This document shows, piece by piece, positions 13,370-21,162 of a stretch of DNA of 34,469 nucleotides. Within the stretch, counting starts at the first letter, position 1. Each line of letters starts with the position of its first letter. Below the pieces are notes generated by a model. That model was not told the origin of the DNA and ran no database searches. It saw nothing but the letters and a program-made list of their open reading frames with translations. A program made the position numbers and the translations under genes. The DNA is from JACKGS01 sp964448015 (lineage in GTDB: Bacteria; Patescibacteriota; Saccharimonadia; Saccharimonadales; UBA7683), in NCBI GenBank assembly GCA_964448015.1, contig CAYUUV010000008.1, positions 1 to 34,469 of the forward strand, read 5' to 3'.

Positions 13370-16324
13370 CTACTGCGCACTATGGCGACGTTTGGCTGCG
13401 ACAATCCACCAGAGATGACCAAGTGTTCCGAGTCCGGCTAAAATCCAATACCAGTTAGCTCCCATCAGGTCTACTACACCATTGGTGGCTTCTGGTGCGT
13501 TTTTGGCAAGTGAATCTTCGGCGCCAAGAATATTGCCACTGTCTTGTTCATCGGTGACTCCCAAGACTTCAGCCGTATTTGGTTGGGCACTTACAACCTC
13601 ATCCGTAATTTGGGTTGGTACAAAGCCAAAGTTTTGGAATGTTCCGGTGGGCGTAATGGGCGCACCCGAAGTCGCTATAAATGTACTGGGTGATCCGCTA
13701 CTACCTTGTGAGGGGGTATTGTTCGAAGTGGTTGGCGTTTGCGTTTCTTCTTCCTCTTCGCTCACAACCGAACCCTTCCAGGGATCTGTCCATGGTGTAC
13801 AATTACCCAGCGCATCGCAAGCTTTTACTTGCCAGTAATATGTTCCCGGCGCAGTACCAGTTGCCGACATCTGGGATACTGTAAACGGCCCAAACGGCAT
13901 ATAGAACGGATATGTAAGGTGATTGTCGCTACCTTCGGTTTCCGGGCTTAGGGCAGAGACATTGTAGTAGTAGCTGACCGTGCTGGCATCAGTCGCGTCT
14001 TCCCATTGCATGAGAATCTCGTCACCTTCATTCACAACTGCATCGTTGAGCGGAGAACTGTGTACTGGGTCGGCATTCCATATTGGAGCGGCATTATCGA
14101 GGCTAACTTTCAGTCGTAAAATTGGCTGACTACTGTGGCTGGAGTTGTCTTTTGCAACGGCATTCAGACAGTACTCGCCATTTAGTACGCTGGTGTCGAA
14201 GGTTGCGTGATATGTTGTGCCGCTAGCGATGGTATCAAATTCAATACGTTGCTGTGTACCATTACCGTCGCAGGCTCCGTCAGATATTCTGGGGCTCGTG
14301 AGGTAAAATTTAACATACTCAACCCCATTTGCGTCTGAGGCATCGGCACTGACGTCGATTACACTACCGTATGTTGATTGAGGTGTTGTAATCACGAAGT
14401 TAGAAAGGGTTGGTCGTGTTGTATCAATGATAAACGGCAGGCTTACAATGTCGTCTTTACGGTTGTTGGCCTGGGTGTAGGTTGTGGTAGTTGCCGTATA
14501 GCTACCTTCAGCAAGCGGAATCCAGGCTGGATAAGAAGTGGTGCCGATGGTTTGACTTGTTGCGGTGTTCACATCGCATAAAAGATAATTGCCAGCTTGT
14601 CTGAGATCACATTGTTCTCGTAAAACCGCAAACGTGACGCCATTGACCGTACTGAGGAGGTGTTTAAACTGGTAGTATTGATCGTCGACACGTACACGTA
14701 CCGGATTATCGCTTGATCGGAAGATATGGGCGGTTGATGATGGAATGGCATATGTTGCCCACGGTAAATCAAGCGAGTAAGCGGTTGTATCACCAGTCAC
14801 GGGATACCAGGTGTCGTCTACTTGGTACTCCGCCGTGAGGTTGTATGCACCAGCTGGTAGGGCGATGTGAGCACGGAACTGTCTCTCACCTTGTGCGTTG
14901 GGCCACTGTCCAGCCTGTGTATGTTGGTCGTCGACTCCAACAGTCTGCGAAAGCGTATGTGCGCCGGTAAAGTTAAATCGTACTGCCTCGGCTTCGCCCG
15001 GAACACGGACTGCGCCCGAGGTATCATTGGCATGATCGGCGCGAACATACTTTGGCGAGCCAATAAATGCAGATGTACCCCCGCTAAATGTCTGCTCAAA
15101 ATTATATGTAATATTTTGACTGGATGTCGCAAGATATACATTGTCGTAATAGGTTGTACTGACCCCGTCAGTGCGAAGGTAGAGGCTACCAAATGCTGCA
15201 TTATCGATTCCGGTGAGACGAGCTTCGGGGAATGCAGTCATAATATCATTCCAGGTGCGTGATTCTGCGGCATTTCCATCGGGCCACTGTGCAACTGCTC
15301 CGGTCACCATACGAGACCACTTCCAGAGACCATTGCTTGCAACCGCTTCTTGACTGCTCCAACTACTAGCAGTGTTGCCAACTGGAATATATACCAGCCG
15401 ACCCTGCCAACCACTGAGGCTGCTGTGATTAAAGTCAATATCAAGGTTCAGATATGCGCTGCTTGGAGAATCTGTGTAAATATCAAAACCCAGTGCAGCA
15501 ATATCGGCCAACTTTTTACCAGAATATTGTAGACTGGCGAGATTCCAGCGTTGACCGCTTTCGCTTGCCTGTAGTCGAACCGCACCACTATTACCTAATG
15601 ATGGCGATGGATTGGCAGTAATTTTATGATTTTCAGTTGCAGATGGCGTAGCCACACTGGTGTTGTCATCTTGATATGTCCAGGTTGACATGCTATTTGC
15701 AAAATCAGCTTGTCGAATTACCTGTGTTGTTGACGACGCTGCGGTTGGAGGTGCGAACGGCACTGGTGCTGACCCGTTACTGGCATTTTTGGTAACATTG
15801 GTGTCTGATCGGACTTCAAAATCGGTACTTGCATCGTAGATGCGGGCGTAACTTCCCCCAATAGCAACACCACTCCCATAGTCGACACTGTCAACTTGCG
15901 TGCCCGAAGTGCCCGGGGTATTAGTCCAAAGCTGAACTGGACCATTGCTGGTTTGCGGCAACGGAGCGCTTGTTGATGTAACCGTGTGGTAGCTATGTGG
16001 TGCTAGGGTGGTACCAGCAGTAAAAACGGTAGTAAACGTCGAGTAATTACCGGGAGATGTCTCACGCACTAGCCGCCACGATGACATATTGACGGTGCTT
16101 GCGGTCGGGTTGTATAGCTCAACCCACTTTTCTGCCGTGCCCGTAGCCGGTTTGATCTCGTTGATCACAACTTTGTCAGTAATTTGGGCGGCATTTGCCC
16201 GCTGTGGTACGAGGGCTGTAACGGTACTTAATAGGGGGCTGACAAGAATAAGCAGTGTTGCGACCGTGGTGACAATTTTTTGATTCACTGTTTTGATGAG
16301 ACCAATTTTATGTCGGTATACCAT
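13370..16324 (-). CDS. Large cell-surface protein with lamin-tail domain and C-terminal anchor
   Basis: The start is ATG 16324 (MVYRHK), 9 nt after AGGAG; an ATG at 16342 is less likely. The product is about 984 aa. A signal sequence covers 1-45 (basic KIGLIK, a hydrophobic TLLILVSPLLSTV, then AQRANA-type cleavage). A lamin-tail domain follows at about 48-150 (DKVVINEIKP, KWVELYNP, SWRLVR). The middle has beta-rich segments with two likely Ig/FnIII-type modules (TLSNFVITTP near 640; GTYYWQVKACDALGNC near 835). A Glu/Thr/Ser-rich linker leads to a single C-terminal helix (WYWILAGLGTLGHLWWIV) ending in KRRHSAQ. Lamin-tail domains are found in surface proteins; adhesion or host contact is a guess. 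The start codon and AGGAG can be closed in an RNA stem. Confidence 0.85.
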   Translation of the reverse strand: MVYRHKIGLIKTVNQKIVTTVATLLILVSPLLSTVTALVPQRANAAQITDKVVINEIKPATGTAEKWVELYNPTASTVNMSSWRLVRETSPGNYSTFTTVFTAGTTLAPHSYHTVTSTSAPLPQTSNGPVQLWTNTPGTSGTQVDSVDYGSGVAIGGSYARIYDASTDFEVRSDTNVTKNASNGSAPVPFAPPTAASSTTQVIRQADFANSMSTWTYQDDNTSVATPSATENHKITANPSPSLGNSGAVRLQASESGQRWNLASLQYSGKKLADIAALGFDIYTDSPSSAYLNLDIDFNHSSLSGWQGRLVYIPVGNTASSWSSQEAVASNGLWKWSRMVTGAVAQWPDGNAAESRTWNDIMTAFPEARLTGIDNAAFGSLYLRTDGVSTTYYDNVYLATSSQNITYNFEQTFSGGTSAFIGSPKYVRADHANDTSGAVRVPGEAEAVRFNFTGAHTLSQTVGVDDQHTQAGQWPNAQGERQFRAHIALPAGAYNLTAEYQVDDTWYPVTGDTTAYSLDLPWATYAIPSSTAHIFRSSDNPVRVRVDDQYYQFKHLLSTVNGVTFAVLREQCDLRQAGNYLLCDVNTATSQTIGTTSYPAWIPLAEGSYTATTTTYTQANNRKDDIVSLPFIIDTTRPTLSNFVITTPQSTYGSVIDVSADASDANGVEYVKFYLTSPRISDGACDGNGTQQRIEFDTIASGTTYHATFDTSVLNGEYCLNAVAKDNSSHSSQPILRLKVSLDNAAPIWNADPVHSSPLNDAVVNEGDEILMQWEDATDASTVSYYYNVSALSPETEGSDNHLTYPFYMPFGPFTVSQMSATGTAPGTYYWQVKACDALGNCTPWTDPWKGSVVSEEEEETQTPTTSNNTPSQGSSGSPSTFIATSGAPITPTGTFQNFGFVPTQITDEVVSAQPNTAEVLGVTDEQDSGNILGAEDSLAKNAPEATNGVVDLMGANWYWILAGLGTLGHLWWIVAAKRRHSAQ

Positions 16325-16404
16325 ATTGTGCACTCCTCGCATGAGTTACATGAGTTATAGAACTACTAGTCACCATATCACAACTTGCATGAGCGCACAA
16401 TATG
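16322..16404 (-). promoter_or_regulatory. Start-codon-sequestering stem of the surface-protein mRNA
   Basis: In the minus-strand RNA, CATATTGTGC (16404-16395) pairs perfectly with GCACAATATG (16331-16322), which includes the ATG. A G-U pair and CTC/GAG extend the stem into the AGGAG (16337-16333). The stem is 14 bp with a loop of about 55 nt. The element only works if transcription starts before 16404; a TAGTAT box at 16423-16418 would allow this but has no good -35. Confidence 0.5.
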
Positions 16405-16504
16405 TAAGCATGAGCGAATACTACCTCCGTTTAAGGTGATATTACGAGGCATGTTCAACAATGTTATAAGGCTGCGACTATTCCATAAGGGTAATAGTAC
16501 GGAT

Positions 16505-16539
16505 AAAAAAGACACCGGTTGTAATTGCGGTGTCTTTTT
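16505..16539 (-). terminator. Terminator of the ribosomal operon after rpsI
   Basis: GACACCG (16511-16517) and CGGTGTC (16528-16534) form the stem, with A and T runs on both sides, so it works in either direction. It lies 23 nt after the rpsI stop. The rest of the 237 bases from 16325 to 16561 holds only the surface-gene leader. Confidence 0.85.
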
Positions 16540-16561
16540 GTAAACCCAAAATACGAAATAA

Positions 16562-16960
16562 CTAACGCTTTGAAAACTGTTCTTTACGTCGAGCACCCTT
16601 CAGGCCTGGCTTCATACGTTCTTTTTCACGAGGATCACGTTTCAGCAAGCCGGCTTTCTTCAGGGTTGAACGCAGGTCGTCGCTCATGGCACTCAGTGCT
16701 TTGGCGATTGCTAATTTGCTTGCGCCAACTTGAGCATGATGCCCACCGCCTTCGATCTTCAGACTGATATCAAAATTATCGGTTTTTTGCAGTAAGCGAA
16801 GTGGTTCCATAAGCTCGTAGACAAAGGCTTCGTTGCCATTAAAATATTCGCTCACTGGAGTTTCATTAATGGTTACGACTCCCTTACCGCCAACAAGACG
16901 AACTCGTGCGGTTGCACTCTTGCGACGGCCAAGACCGTAAAAATATTCATTCTTAGCCAT
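16562..16960 (-). CDS. rpsI: 30S ribosomal protein S9
   Basis: 132 aa, normal length. YGLGRRKSATARVRL opens the protein, and the C-terminus ends RRKEQFSKR, the tail that reaches the P-site tRNA. It shares TAATG with the end of rplM and is the last gene of the cluster, before a strong terminator. Confidence 0.96.
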   Translation of the reverse strand: MAKNEYFYGLGRRKSATARVRLVGGKGVVTINETPVSEYFNGNEAFVYELMEPLRLLQKTDNFDISLKIEGGGHHAQVGASKLAIAKALSAMSDDLRSTLKKAGLLKRDPREKERMKPGLKGARRKEQFSKR

Positions 16961-17418
16961 TATAGACCCCTTTCAGCCTGCTTATTACTCACAGTAATCT
17001 TTTCTGGTTTCTGAGCAGCATGGCCGTGGTTTTCATCGGCAAACACGCGAAGGCGCGCCAGACGTTCAGATGCTAGCTTATTTTTTGGAAGCATGCCCTT
17101 AACGGCTAGTTCAATAACACTGGCAGGATCTTTTTCAAGTTTCTGTTCCAAAGTCATTTCTTTCATGCCGCCTGGGAAACCGCTGTAACGGTAATATTTT
17201 TTGTCAGCCAGTTTGTTACCCGTCACAACCAACTTTGCAGCATTCGTTACGACAACGTAGTCGCCGCAATCTATGTGTGATGTGAACATTGCCTTGTTTT
17301 TACCGGTTAGGTAGGTTGCAATCACTGTTGCGATACGGCCGAGTGGTGCTTCTGAAGCATCAATCAGTATCCAGCGACGAGTTACTTCTGATGGTTTTGC
17401 GGAGTAAGTTTTATTCAT
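16960..17418 (-). CDS. rplM: 50S ribosomal protein L13
   Basis: 152 aa. RRWILIDASEAPLGRIAT and IDCGDYVVVTNA in the first half and GMLPKNKLASERLARLRVF in the second are the family blocks. It overlaps rplQ by one base upstream and rpsI by one base downstream. The C-terminal 15 residues beyond VFADENHGH are a family-variable tail. Confidence 0.96.
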   Translation of the reverse strand: MNKTYSAKPSEVTRRWILIDASEAPLGRIATVIATYLTGKNKAMFTSHIDCGDYVVVTNAAKLVVTGNKLADKKYYRYSGFPGGMKEMTLEQKLEKDPASVIELAVKGMLPKNKLASERLARLRVFADENHGHAAQKPEKITVSNKQAERGL

Positions 17419-17864
17419 TACTTTTTCTCCTCTTTCTTAACAGCTTTTTTAGGAGCTGGTTTTGCAGTAGCCTGAGCAGCCTTTGTTTGCGCTTCAGGCT
17501 TTGCGGTGATGTCATCGACAAAACTAATTCGTGCCATCTGGGTGTTATCACCTCGACGGAGTGAAGTTCGTTCTATTCTCAGGTAACCGCTCGTGCGTTG
17601 CATAGCTGGTGCAATCTGATCAACAAGCTTATGGGCTGCAGGTACGCTACCTAGAGCGGTTACGATCATACGACGGTTGTGCAGATCGCCCTTTTTAGCT
17701 TTGCTAACGAGCTTTTCAAAATCCGGTCGGAGCTCTTTAGCTTTTGGAAGAGTTGTCTCGATGCTGCCATGTTCAATTAATGCAACTGAAAGGCTACGAA
17801 TGAGCGCAACGCGTTGATCTCGCTCTCTTCCTAATTTACGACCTTGATATCCGTGACGATGCAT
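17418..17864 (-). CDS. rplQ: 50S ribosomal protein L17
   Basis: 148 aa. GRKLGRERDQRVALIRSL and IETTLPKAKELRP are diagnostic. After the core (about 120 residues) is a Lys/Ala/Pro-rich tail (KPAPKKAVKKEEKK), longer than the minimal form. It begins right after the rpoA stop. Confidence 0.95.
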   Translation of the reverse strand: MHRHGYQGRKLGRERDQRVALIRSLSVALIEHGSIETTLPKAKELRPDFEKLVSKAKKGDLHNRRMIVTALGSVPAAHKLVDQIAPAMQRTSGYLRIERTSLRRGDNTQMARISFVDDITAKPEAQTKAAQATAKPAPKKAVKKEEKK

Positions 17865-18788
17865 TTAGAACTCCAATTCTGCCATTTTGTCTTTAACTTC
17901 ATCAAGAGCTTTGCTACCAAATCCCTTTAGTTCACGTAGTTCAATTTCACCAAGCGTGACAAGGTCGCCAATAGTTTTAATACCATTGTTGAGCAGTGCA
18001 TTTGCGGTTCGGGCAGTCAGATTCAGATCTTCAATTGGAGTCATAAGCTCTGCTGCTTCGTCGTTCACATTGGCGTGTGTCAGTGGCTGTGCTGCAGCTA
18101 CGGTTGTGCTACCTGCCAGTGCGGCATATTGATTCACCAAGATCGCAGAAGCTTGCTCGAAGGCCTCACGCGGTGTTAGTGAGCCGTCAGTATCGACGGT
18201 AAGCAGTAGCTTATCGAGGTCAGTCATTTGACCAACACGAGTGTTTTCTACTTTGTAGCGAACGCGTAGTACCGGGCTGAAGATTGCGTCGACGGCAATC
18301 ATATCGCTCGGACGACTAGCGGCAGGAGTTGCTTCTATGGTGCGGTAGCCTCGACCGGTTTCTACCACGATATCCATTACAAACGGCTTATTGCTGTCGA
18401 GTGTTGCAATCAGCTGATCTGGGTTTACAACCTCTACCTGATCGGTTGTCTTGATATCTGCAGCGGTAATTTCGCCCTTTACCTTCTTTTCGATACGAAC
18501 TATCTGTGGTTCATCTGAGAATACCTTAAAACGAACCTGTTTGAGGTTAAGCATGATATCGACAACATCTTCTTTGACGCCTTCAACTGTGGTGAATTCG
18601 TGGGTAATGCCTTCAATTTTGAATGCACAAACGGCAGCACCGGCAACACTTGAAAGTAATACGCGGCGCAAGCTGTTACCAAGCGTCATGCCGTAACCTG
18701 TGTGCAACGGCTCAATAACAAATGTAGCACTTGTTGCTGAGTGATCGTCTACTGATGCTAGGGTTGGATTATGAATCATTTTTGACAT
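17865..18788 (-). CDS. rpoA: RNA polymerase alpha subunit
   Basis: 307 aa, normal for bacteria. The N-terminal assembly domain has HTGYGMTLGNSLRRVLL (29-45). The C-terminal domain is complete: PIEDLNLTARTANALLNNGIKTIGDL, then ELKGFGSKALDEV. A flexible Ala/Thr-rich linker lies between. The retained C-terminal domain means upstream-element or activator contacts are possible. Gene order rpsD-rpoA-rplQ is the usual alpha-operon order. Confidence 0.97.
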   Translation of the reverse strand: MSKMIHNPTLASVDDHSATSATFVIEPLHTGYGMTLGNSLRRVLLSSVAGAAVCAFKIEGITHEFTTVEGVKEDVVDIMLNLKQVRFKVFSDEPQIVRIEKKVKGEITAADIKTTDQVEVVNPDQLIATLDSNKPFVMDIVVETGRGYRTIEATPAASRPSDMIAVDAIFSPVLRVRYKVENTRVGQMTDLDKLLLTVDTDGSLTPREAFEQASAILVNQYAALAGSTTVAAAQPLTHANVNDEAAELMTPIEDLNLTARTANALLNNGIKTIGDLVTLGEIELRELKGFGSKALDEVKDKMAELEF

Positions 18789-18807
18789 AGCGTATAGCTC
18801 CTTTTAC

Positions 18808-19425
18808 TTAGCGTGAGTAGTACTCAACGATTAGTTGCTCATTAATATCTGGTTCTGCTTCTTCTCGAGTTGGCAGACCGGTAACTTTAATAGTTTTCTT
18901 CTTTACATCACTAACCAGCCATCCAAGTTTTGGTTGATTCGAAGCTGCTGCGACTTCAGCCAATTCCTTGAAGTATTCGTTAGTTGCACTTTTTGGACGT
19001 ACGGTAATTTCATCACCTTCTGAAAGGCGAATAGAAGGAATGTCAACTCGACGGCCATTTAGCATAAAGTGCCCATGACCAACAAGCTGACGTGCTGCGC
19101 GTCGTGAGGTAGCAAAACCTGCACGGTACACGGCGTTATCAAAGCGGCGTTCCAGAAGTTGCAATAGAATATGACCACTTTGGCCCTTGGTGCGATCCGC
19201 TTCTTTCATGAGGTTGCTAAATTGCTTTTCTAGCAGACCGTACAAGCGACGAACTTTCTGTTTTTCGCGAAGTTGCAATGCGTAGCCACTGGGCTTACTT
19301 TGACGTCCGCCACCATGTTCACCTGGAATAGTCGTACGCTTAGCCATAATTTTATGCGCCTTCGGGTGTAGTGCATACCCTTCTCGACGGCTTTGTTTCA
19401 CAATTGGAGATCGATCTCGTGCCAT
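18808..19425 (-). CDS. rpsD: 30S ribosomal protein S4, cysteine-free form
   Basis: 205 aa. The S4 RNA-binding domain is at about 96-160 (RRFDNAVYRAGFATSRRAARQLVGHGHF). The N-terminus (ARDRSPIVKQSRREG) has no cysteines where the zinc-binding form has a CxxC pair. It is an early assembly protein binding the 16S 5' domain, and in some bacteria an autoregulator of the alpha operon. It lies 2 nt after rpsK. Confidence 0.95.
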   Translation of the reverse strand: MARDRSPIVKQSRREGYALHPKAHKIMAKRTTIPGEHGGGRQSKPSGYALQLREKQKVRRLYGLLEKQFSNLMKEADRTKGQSGHILLQLLERRFDNAVYRAGFATSRRAARQLVGHGHFMLNGRRVDIPSIRLSEGDEITVRPKSATNEYFKELAEVAAASNQPKLGWLVSDVKKKTIKVTGLPTREEAEPDINEQLIVEYYSR

Positions 19426-19427
19426 GC

Positions 19428-19820
19428 TTAAACCTTTCGTGCCTTTCGCGGTCGAACTCCGCCATGCGGAACACCTGTTTTATCTGTAATGCTTTCCACA
19501 TCAATGCCAACGGTCATTGCTGCGCGGATTGCTGCATCGCGACCCTGCCCGATTCCATTCAAAAAGACATCGATAGCGCGGAGGCTATTATTTTGCTTTG
19601 CAGCGGTCAGTGCTTTTTCACTGGCAATTTGTGCAGCATAGGCTGTACCTTTTTTGCTGCCACGGAAGCCGCATGCACCAGCGCTGGCGGTTGCAATAAC
19701 TTCACCTTTTTTGTCGGTGACGGTGATGATCGTGTTGTTAAACGTAGCTTTGACGTGCAGTTGGCCTGCAGGCACAACTCGCTTTGCCTTCTTCTTTTTT
19801 ACTGTCGTAGTTTCTGCCAT
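19428..19820 (-). CDS. rpsK: 30S ribosomal protein S11
   Basis: 130 aa. Blocks: GQLHVKATFNNTIITVTD, ASAGACGFRGSKKGT and the end THGGVRPRKARKV-type tail (here PHGGVRPRKARKV). It is a 30S platform protein. The gap to rpsM is 18 nt. Confidence 0.96.
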   Translation of the reverse strand: MAETTTVKKKKAKRVVPAGQLHVKATFNNTIITVTDKKGEVIATASAGACGFRGSKKGTAYAAQIASEKALTAAKQNNSLRAIDVFLNGIGQGRDAAIRAAMTVGIDVESITDKTGVPHGGVRPRKARKV

Positions 19821-19838
19821 AGTATTCTTTCCTATATT

Positions 19839-20225
19839 CTACGTCTTTGACGCAGCTTTCTTCTGTGTGCCGCCAACAGCAACACGTTTACCACGCTTCG
19901 TACGACCATTCGTGCGGGTGCGTTGACCACGAACTGGTAAACCAGCTTTGTGTCGAACGCCACGGTATGTCTGAATATCTTTCAGACGCTTGATATTGCC
20001 TGAAACAATACGCTGTAAATCACCTTCAACGGTGTAGTTCTTATCGATTTCAGATCGAATAGCATCGAGCTCTGCTTCGGTAAGATCTTTCACACGAGTT
20101 GTGGGATTTACTTTGGTTGCTTCCAAAATTGATTTGGCATGCGCTGGACCAATGCCATACACGTAGGTAAGGCTGATTTGCACCTGCTTTTCGGTTGGAA
20201 TAGTTACACCTGATATTCGAGCCAT
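19839..20225 (-). CDS. rpsM: 30S ribosomal protein S13
   Basis: 128 aa. Starts ARISGVTIPTEKQVQISLTYVYGIG-like and ends with the basic RGVRHKAGLPVRGQRTRTNGRT block that reaches the P site. Two nt separate it from the rpmJ stop. Confidence 0.96.
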   Translation of the reverse strand: MARISGVTIPTEKQVQISLTYVYGIGPAHAKSILEATKVNPTTRVKDLTEAELDAIRSEIDKNYTVEGDLQRIVSGNIKRLKDIQTYRGVRHKAGLPVRGQRTRTNGRTKRGKRVAVGGTQKKAASKT

Positions 20226-20227
20226 AA

Positions 20228-20344
20228 CTAACCTTGCCTCTGCTTGTGCTTAGGTTTCTTCTTGTTGATGACGTATAGTCTGCCTTTGCGGCGCACTAGT
20301 TGGTCATCGGGGCTAATCTTTTTGACGCTTGCACGTACTTTCAC
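20228..20344 (-). CDS. rpmJ: 50S ribosomal protein L36, zinc-free form, GTG start
   Basis: 38 aa; it has a GTG start, so an ATG-only ORF search misses it. It reads MKVRASVKKISPDDQ at the front and ends PKHKQRQG, both diagnostic. The four zinc ligands (three Cys and one His of the usual form) are mostly gone: SPDD replaces the first CxxC and N replaces the third Cys. AAGGAG lies 5 nt before the GTG, which settles the start. It lies between infA and rpsM as in most bacteria. Confidence 0.93.
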   Translation of the reverse strand: MKVRASVKKISPDDQLVRRKGRLYVINKKKPKHKQRQG

Positions 20345-20376
20345 GTAAACTCCTTACGTATAGATTAATTTGATGA

Positions 20377-20598
20377 TTATGATTTGCGGTAGGTGATTCT
20401 GCCCTTTGTAAGATCGTAAGGGGTTAACTCAACCGTCACGCTATCGCCGGCAACGAGTTTGATATAGTGCTTACGCATTTTACCAGCCACGTGGGCGATG
20501 ATCTGATGGCCGTTCTCGAGCTCTACGCGAAACTGAGCACTTGGAAGCGCTTCAATCACTTTTCCTTCGAGTTGGATTACTTCCTTGTTAACAGCCAT
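20377..20598 (-). CDS. infA: Translation initiation factor IF-1
   Basis: 73 aa, a single OB-fold. GKVIEALPSAQFRVELENG, IAHVAGKMRKHYIKLVAGDSV and TPYDLTKGRITYR are the family blocks. It binds the ribosomal A site during initiation. It has its own promoter (20642-20614), with a leader of only about 9 nt and no ribosome-binding sequence. The 47 bases upstream hold that promoter only. Confidence 0.96.
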   Translation of the reverse strand: MAVNKEVIQLEGKVIEALPSAQFRVELENGHQIIAHVAGKMRKHYIKLVAGDSVTVELTPYDLTKGRITYRKS

Positions 20599-20613
20599 AA
20601 GTTACAATAGCCA

Positions 20614-20642
20614 ATTATACAGAAGTCAACAGATAAAGTAAA
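20614..20642 (-). promoter_or_regulatory. Promoter of infA and the alpha-operon genes
   Basis: Minus strand TTTACT (20642-20637), 17 nt, TATAAT (20619-20614). A second TTGACT sits 4 nt before the -10 box. The start is expected about 9 nt before the infA ATG. Confidence 0.65.
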
Positions 20643-20645
20643 GAG

Positions 20646-21125
20646 TTATTTATCTAAAAGCACATTCTGATCAAAAAACGACTGTGTTAAGTATGTGATA
20701 AGTTCCCGAGATTCACGTAAACCAGGTCCGAGCGTCAGGCTAAAATCCAGATCAAGTTCTTGTAGTGAAGCCGTGTGGTCACTGGTTTTTTGCAAGGTAA
20801 ATGTTTCGCCCGTTGCGGGAGCAGAGAGTCTGACGCCTGTTACTTCAAATATATTTGGTGCACGTTGATCAACTCTATGAAAAGTTTGACTGGTAATACC
20901 TCTACCCCATGAAGGTTGGTAGCTACTTGATGAATGGTGACCCAACAGGGCTGTTGTCGGGGTATCGTTTGGCGCGTCGTTGAATGTACCAATCTCGGAA
21001 GTCGCGAGTATCAATCTTGATAGACAATGTGCTCTTGCAGGGTCACATGATGGTGTAAATTCACCAGCGGTGATATCAGCCATGTAGCCGTCCGTTAGAA
21101 ACAGTCTGTTATTTGATGCAGCCAT
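20646..21125 (-). CDS. Hypothetical protein between secY and infA, 159 aa
   Basis: Family not recognised. The protein is polar, with Asp/Thr/Ser-rich stretches, two cysteines near 27 and 34 (SCDPARAHC) and a hydrophobic beta-type segment (FEVTGVRLSAPATGETFTL). No signal peptide or membrane helix. It takes the place where adk and map commonly lie. A consensus promoter (TTGACA-17-TATAAT) ends 8 nt before its ATG, so the mRNA should be leaderless. An inner ATG (codon 15, MADITAGE) is a second possible start. Strong expression is likely. Confidence 0.65.
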   Translation of the reverse strand: MAASNNRLFLTDGYMADITAGEFTPSCDPARAHCLSRLILATSEIGTFNDAPNDTPTTALLGHHSSSSYQPSWGRGITSQTFHRVDQRAPNIFEVTGVRLSAPATGETFTLQKTSDHTASLQELDLDFSLTLGPGLRESRELITYLTQSFFDQNVLLDK

Positions 21126-21133
21126 ATACTATA

Positions 21134-21162
21134 ATTATACTAAATATTGAATATAATGTCAA
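21134..21162 (-). promoter_or_regulatory. Perfect consensus promoter for the 159-aa gene
   Basis: TTGACA (21162-21157), 17 nt, TATAAT (21139-21134). The -35 box overlaps the secY stop codon. The predicted start falls within about 2 nt of ATG 21125. Confidence 0.85.

Noticed and set aside
14818..15262. Frames of 127 and 131 codons within the surface-protein gene
   Set aside because: They overlap the long open frame, which has a signal peptide and anchor; no start signals support the short frames.
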